Below are positions 60,481 to 64,000 of a stretch of 64,000 nucleotides of DNA, one piece after another (position 1 is the first letter of the stretch; every line of letters starts with the position of its first letter). The position numbers and the translations under genes are program-made. This stretch comes from Streptomyces erythrochromogenes (GTDB taxonomy: Bacteria; Actinomycetota; Actinomycetes; Streptomycetales; Streptomycetaceae). Under the pieces are notes generated by a model. That model did not search any database and had not been told where the DNA came from. It worked only from the letters and a program-made list of their open reading frames with translations. The stretch covers positions 310,001 to 374,000 of the forward strand of contig NZ_CP108036.1 of NCBI RefSeq assembly GCF_036170895.1, read 5' to 3'.

Positions 60481-61854
60481 ATGACCAGCACCGCCAAGCC
60501 CTACCTGACCGGCCACTACACCCCCGTCACCGACGAGATCACCGCCACCGGCCTCACCGTCGAGGGCACCATCCCGCCCGAGCTGACCGGCCGCCTCATC
60601 CGCAACAGCCACAACCCGAAGCCCGGGATCACGCCCACCCACTGGTTCAAGGGCAGCGGCATGGTCCACGGCATCCGGCTCCAGGACGGCCGCGCCGAGT
60701 GGTACCGCAACCGCTGGGTCCACACCCCGGCCCTGGACGGCGCCCCGTACATGACCGAGAAGGGACCCGACCTGACCGCCAGCACGGCGGGCACGCACGT
60801 CATCGAGCACGCCGGCCGGCTCCTCGCCCTGAGCGAGGCGGCCCTCCCCTTCGAGCTGACGGCTGATCTGGAGACCGTCGGGGCCTACGACTTCGGGGGC
60901 AGGCTGACCTCGGCAATGACCGCCCACCCCAAGGAGGATCCGGTCACCGGCGAGCTCCACTTCTTCGCCTCCTCCCCGTTCCCGCCGTACCTGATCCACC
61001 ACGTCGCCTCCGCCGACGGGAAGGTGCTGGAGAGCCAGGAGGTGCCGGGCGCGAGCGCGGCGCTCAAGCACGACTTCGCCATCACCGAGCACTACGTGGT
61101 GTTCCTCGAGGGCTCCGTGACCTTCGACCCGGCCGAGCACTCGGGCATCCCGTACGGCTGGAACGACGAACAGATCTCCCGGATCGGCGTCATGCCGCGC
61201 ACCACCGCGGGCGCCGGCGGCCGGGCCCGTGAGGTCCGCTGGTTGGAGATCGGGCAGGGCTACGGAATGCACTTCGCCAACGCCTACGAGGACCCGTACG
61301 GGCGGATCGTCGTCGAGGGCCCGACCGTGGGCAGGGACGGCTGGCAGCGCTCGTGGAACTGGTGGGTCGGCGCCGAGGACCGCGGGGCCGAGCCCAACTT
61401 CGGTTCGCGCAGCACCCGCTGGACCGTCGACCTGGCGGCCGGATCCGTCAAGGAGGAGCTGACCGACGACCTCACCGTGGAGTTCCCGACCATCAACGAG
61501 GCCTTCCTCGGCATCGAGCACCGCTACCAGTACGCCCTGGCCTTCCCCGACGACCTGGGGATCGCCGCCCACACGCTCGTCAAGTACGACCGCACCACCG
61601 GCGCCCGGCAGCTGCTGCCCTTCGGCGCCGGCCGGCTCCCGAGCGAGGCCGTGTTCGTGCCCGCCGAGGGCGCGGGCGCGTCGCAGGAGGACGCCGGGTA
61701 CCTGCTGACCGTGGTGAGCGACCTGAAGGCGAACGCCTCGCAGCTGCTCGTCCTGGACGCCTCCGACCTGACCGTCCCGCCGGTCGCGACCATCCACCTG
61801 CCGCGCCGGGTCCCGGCGATGATCCACGGCTCCTGGATCCCCGACGCCGCCTGA
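60481..61854 (+). CDS. Carotenoid cleavage oxygenase family protein
   Basis: A 457-residue RPE65/CCD-type enzyme, a seven-bladed propeller with iron held by four histidines. These are visible in SAMTAHPKEDPVTG (about 148), AALKHDFAITEHYVVF (about 197), GYGMHFANAYED (about 263) and PAMIHGSWIPDAA near the end. RNSHNPKPGITPTHWFKGSG is the N-terminal signature. It could split carotenoids, apocarotenoids or stilbenes such as lignostilbene. It is the last gene of the TetR-MFS-SRPBCC unit and is followed by a strong hairpin. Confidence 0.9.
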   Translation: MTSTAKPYLTGHYTPVTDEITATGLTVEGTIPPELTGRLIRNSHNPKPGITPTHWFKGSGMVHGIRLQDGRAEWYRNRWVHTPALDGAPYMTEKGPDLTASTAGTHVIEHAGRLLALSEAALPFELTADLETVGAYDFGGRLTSAMTAHPKEDPVTGELHFFASSPFPPYLIHHVASADGKVLESQEVPGASAALKHDFAITEHYVVFLEGSVTFDPAEHSGIPYGWNDEQISRIGVMPRTTAGAGGRAREVRWLEIGQGYGMHFANAYEDPYGRIVVEGPTVGRDGWQRSWNWWVGAEDRGAEPNFGSRSTRWTVDLAAGSVKEELTDDLTVEFPTINEAFLGIEHRYQYALAFPDDLGIAAHTLVKYDRTTGARQLLPFGAGRLPSEAVFVPAEGAGASQEDAGYLLTVVSDLKANASQLLVLDASDLTVPPVATIHLPRRVPAMIHGSWIPDAA

Positions 61855-61896
61855 TCCGGCTCCTCCCGACGGCCCCCTCACCAAGCCCCCTCCCGA

Positions 61897-61928
61897 AGCC
61901 CCGAGCGCGAGCAGACGCGCTCGGGGCT
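61897..61928 (+). terminator. Strong hairpin after the carotenoid oxygenase gene
   Basis: AGCCCCGAGCGCG and CGCGCTCGGGGCT are perfect 13-base arms around six bases, 43 bases after the stop. It closes the MFS-SRPBCC-oxygenase unit. Confidence 0.8.
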
Positions 61929-62008
61929 CACGGCGTCCTTCCCCCGCTGCAGCCCCACCCGTCGCCCGCACCGGGTGAGCCGCGTCTCACCTGGGGACCG
62001 CCGCTTGT

Positions 62009-62028
62009 CTATGCAACGAGTTGCATAG
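62009..62028. promoter_or_regulatory. PadR operator
   Basis: CTATGCAAC and GTTGCATAG are perfect 9-base arms around GA, ending 12 bases before the PadR start codon. PadR proteins typically bind ATGx...xCAT palindromes at their own promoter, which this matches. Confidence 0.75.
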
Positions 62029-62040
62029 CAGGATCGGGGC

Positions 62041-62613
62041 ATGGCGCTCGAACACGCGATCCTCGTCTCCCTGCTGGAGAAGCCGGGCTCCGGCTATGAG
62101 CTGGCCCGCCGGTTCGAGCGGTCGATCGGCTACTTCTGGACCGCCACGCACCAGCAGATCTACCGCGTGCTCAAGCGCATGGAGAGCGACGGCATGCTCG
62201 CCGTCCGTACGGTCCCGCAGCAGGGTCGGCCGGACAAGAAGGAGTATTCGGCCGCGGATGCCGGCCGGGCCGCGCTCGCACAGTGGCTGCACGAGCCGAT
62301 CGAACCGGAGAGCCTGCGCCACGACCTCGCCGTGAAGATCCGCGGGGCGGCCTTCGACGACCCGGCCTCCCTGATCCGCGAGGTCGCACGGCACCAGCAG
62401 GCCCACCGGGACCGCCTCGCGCGCTATCTCGCCGGCGAGCTGCGCGACTTCACCGGGCCCGAGGCCCCCGCGCCGCTCGACGCCGGCCAGGAACTGCAGC
62501 ACGTCGTGCTGCGCGGCGGCATCGCGCAGGAGCGGATGACCATCGCCTGGCTCGACGACGTCCTGGCCACCCTCCAGCGGCTCGGCCGCACGGCGCCGCC
62601 CGCGACCGGCTGA
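62041..62613 (+). CDS. PadR-family transcriptional regulator
   Basis: A 190-residue PadR regulator of the subfamily with a C-terminal Vir_act_alpha_C domain. The winged helix reads ALEHAILVSLLEKPGSGYEL, HQQIYRVLKRMESDGMLAVR and GRPDKKEYSAADAGRAALAQ. The C-terminal part has HQQAHRDRLARYLAGELRDF. It starts next to a palindromic operator, so it probably regulates itself and the acyl-CoA dehydrogenase that follows. Confidence 0.9.
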   Translation: MALEHAILVSLLEKPGSGYELARRFERSIGYFWTATHQQIYRVLKRMESDGMLAVRTVPQQGRPDKKEYSAADAGRAALAQWLHEPIEPESLRHDLAVKIRGAAFDDPASLIREVARHQQAHRDRLARYLAGELRDFTGPEAPAPLDAGQELQHVVLRGGIAQERMTIAWLDDVLATLQRLGRTAPPATG

Positions 62614-62705
62614 GCCGCGACCGGGCGCACCTCGCCCCCTCCCTCGTCTCTCCCTCCGCGCACCCGCGCGAACCTCGACTCCGACCCCTCGGAAGGTGAT
62701 CCGCC

Positions 62706-64000
62706 GTGTCCGATCCTCTGCTGTTCCACCCGCACACCTACGACCCCGCCCACTTCGACCCGGAGACGCGCAGGCTGCTGCGCGCCACCGTGGACTGGTT
62801 CGAGGCCCGCGGCAAGCGCCGGATCATCGAGGACTACCGCACCCGCGCCTGGCTGGCCGACTTCCTCGCCTTCTCCGCCAAGGAAGGGCTCTTCGCGACC
62901 TTCCTGACCCCGGCGTCCGCCGCCGGCGAGGACGAGCCGGACAAGCGCTGGGACACCGCACGGATCGCGGCCCTCAACGAGATCTTCGGCTTCTACGGCC
63001 TCGACTACTGGTACGCCTGGCAGGTCACCATCCTCGGCCTCGGCCCGGTCTGGCAGAGCGACAACGCCGCCGCCCGCGAGCGCGCCGCGCAACTCCTGTC
63101 GGAGGGCGAGGTGTTCGCATTCGGCCTGTCCGAGAAGACGCACGGCGCCGACATCTACTCCACCGACATGCTGCTGGAGCCGTCCACCGACGGTGCCGGC
63201 GGTTTCCGCGCCAGCGGCTCCAAGTACTACATCGGCAACGGCAACGCAGCCGGGCTCGTCTCCGTCTTCGGCCGCCGCACCGACGTCGAGGGCCCCGACG
63301 GCTACGTCTTCTTCGCCGCCGACAGCCGCCACCCGGCGTACCGGCTCGTGAAGAACGTCGTCGACTCCTCCAAGTACGTCAGCGAGTTCCGCCTGGAGGA
63401 CTACCCGGTGGCCGCCGAGGACGTCCTGCACACCGGGCGGGCCGCCTTCGACGCCGCGCTCAACACCGTCAATGTCGGCAAGTTCAACCTCTGCACCGCC
63501 TCGATCGGCATCTGCGAGCACGCGATGTACGAGGCCGTCACGCACGCGCACAACCGGATCCTGTACGGCCGGCCCGTCACCGCCTTCCCGCACGTGCGCC
63601 GCGAGCTGGCCGACGCCTACGTCCGCCTCGTCGGGATGAAGCTGTTCAGCGACCGCGCCGTCGACTACTTCCGCTCCGCCGGCCCCGACGACCGCCGTTA
63701 CCTGCTCTTCAACCCGATGACCAAGATGAAGGTCACGACGGAGGGCGAGAAGGTCATCGACCTGATGTGGGACGTGATCGCCGCCAAGGGCTTCGAGAAG
63801 GACAACTACTTCGCCCAGGCGGCCGTCGAGATCCGCGGACTGCCCAAGCTGGAGGGCACGGTCCACGTCAACCTCGCCCTGATCCTCAAGTTCATGCGCA
63901 ACCACCTGCTGGAGCCGGCCGAGTACGCGCCCGTGCCGACGCGGCTCGACGCGGCCGACGACGACTTCCTGTTCCGGCAGGGTCCGGCCCGCGGTCTGGG
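62706..64000 (+). CDS. Acyl-CoA dehydrogenase family protein (C-terminus beyond window)
   Basis: About 431 residues of a large acyl-CoA dehydrogenase are visible. GTG 62706 follows GGAAGGTGA and starts SDPLLFHPHTYDPAHFDPET. FAD and substrate motifs are FAFGLSEKTHGADIYSTDML, GFRASGSKYYIGNGNAAGLV and NVGKFNLCTASIGICEHAMY. It is the type related to long-chain or ACAD10-like enzymes with an extended N-terminus. The catalytic base is not visible with certainty. It probably oxidises fatty acyl-CoA under PadR control. Confidence 0.85.
   Translation, partial: MSDPLLFHPHTYDPAHFDPETRRLLRATVDWFEARGKRRIIEDYRTRAWLADFLAFSAKEGLFATFLTPASAAGEDEPDKRWDTARIAALNEIFGFYGLDYWYAWQVTILGLGPVWQSDNAAARERAAQLLSEGEVFAFGLSEKTHGADIYSTDMLLEPSTDGAGGFRASGSKYYIGNGNAAGLVSVFGRRTDVEGPDGYVFFAADSRHPAYRLVKNVVDSSKYVSEFRLEDYPVAAEDVLHTGRAAFDAALNTVNVGKFNLCTASIGICEHAMYEAVTHAHNRILYGRPVTAFPHVRRELADAYVRLVGMKLFSDRAVDYFRSAGPDDRRYLLFNPMTKMKVTTEGEKVIDLMWDVIAAKGFEKDNYFAQAAVEIRGLPKLEGTVHVNLALILKFMRNHLLEPAEYAPVPTRLDAADDDFLFRQGPARGL

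Overview
This window reads as a chromosomal segment of a Streptomyces-like actinomycete. The DNA is very GC-rich with strong third-position GC in the genes. Characteristic families are a WhiB protein, a SigK/RskA pair, LuxR-type regulators, a DUF4232 lipoprotein, Tat-secreted enzymes and many TetR, AraC and PadR regulators. No rRNA, tRNA, CRISPR array, insertion sequence, phage integrase or replication origin was recognised. It looks like accessory chromosome, with many small regulator-plus-enzyme units.

Left part (1-31.9 kb). It opens with a choline-type GMC dehydrogenase (cut by the window edge) and a betaine aldehyde dehydrogenase in one operon. Then come small hypothetical genes, WhiB and Ohr, followed by a scar where an AraC regulator and a DJ-1 family gene lie head to head with both 5' ends missing. 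A SnoaL/NmrA/TetR operon carries its own inverted-repeat operators. Further on are an RNase II family enzyme, an orphan emfourin-type protease inhibitor, a glycosyltransferase, an ArsR/DUF3291 pair, a decayed pseudogene, an MFS exporter, a possible SOS-controlled small gene, a Tat-exported amidase, two damaged LuxR-type regulators, a STAS protein, an AraC regulator, a P450, and a TetR/SDR divergent pair with a perfect 20-bp operator.

Middle part (31.9-45.1 kb). This holds a Tat-exported PHP metallohydrolase with a C-terminal repeat domain, an MBL hydrolase, a stand-alone alanyl-tRNA synthetase-like catalytic domain with a possible alanine-rich leader peptide and hairpin, CutA, a bacterial ADF/cofilin-fold protein at 39.5-39.9 kb, a ClC channel and an MMPL transporter.

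Right part (45.1-64 kb). The sigK-rskA pair stands upstream of an FAD oxidoreductase, DUF1365, CFA/UfaA1-type methyltransferase, DUF1295 and hydrolase operon. This gene set matches the Mycobacterium tuberculosis sigK locus. Two matching promoter candidates (CCATCC or CAATCC, 16 bases, CGAAG) lie in front of sigK and in front of the oxidoreductase operon. Beyond lie a His/Trp-rich secreted protein, a 949-residue DUF6777 protein with an exact 108-bp tandem duplication, and a TetR-MFS-SRPBCC-carotenoid oxygenase unit. A PadR regulator with a palindromic operator and an acyl-CoA dehydrogenase (cut by the window end) follow.

Several otherwise good genes are broken by single-base slips (2.6, 10.75, 10.88 and 26.04 kb). 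Some of these are probably assembly errors in G/C runs. Others, such as 5.8-7.3, 19.1-19.8 and 26.3-26.7 kb, look like real gene decay.
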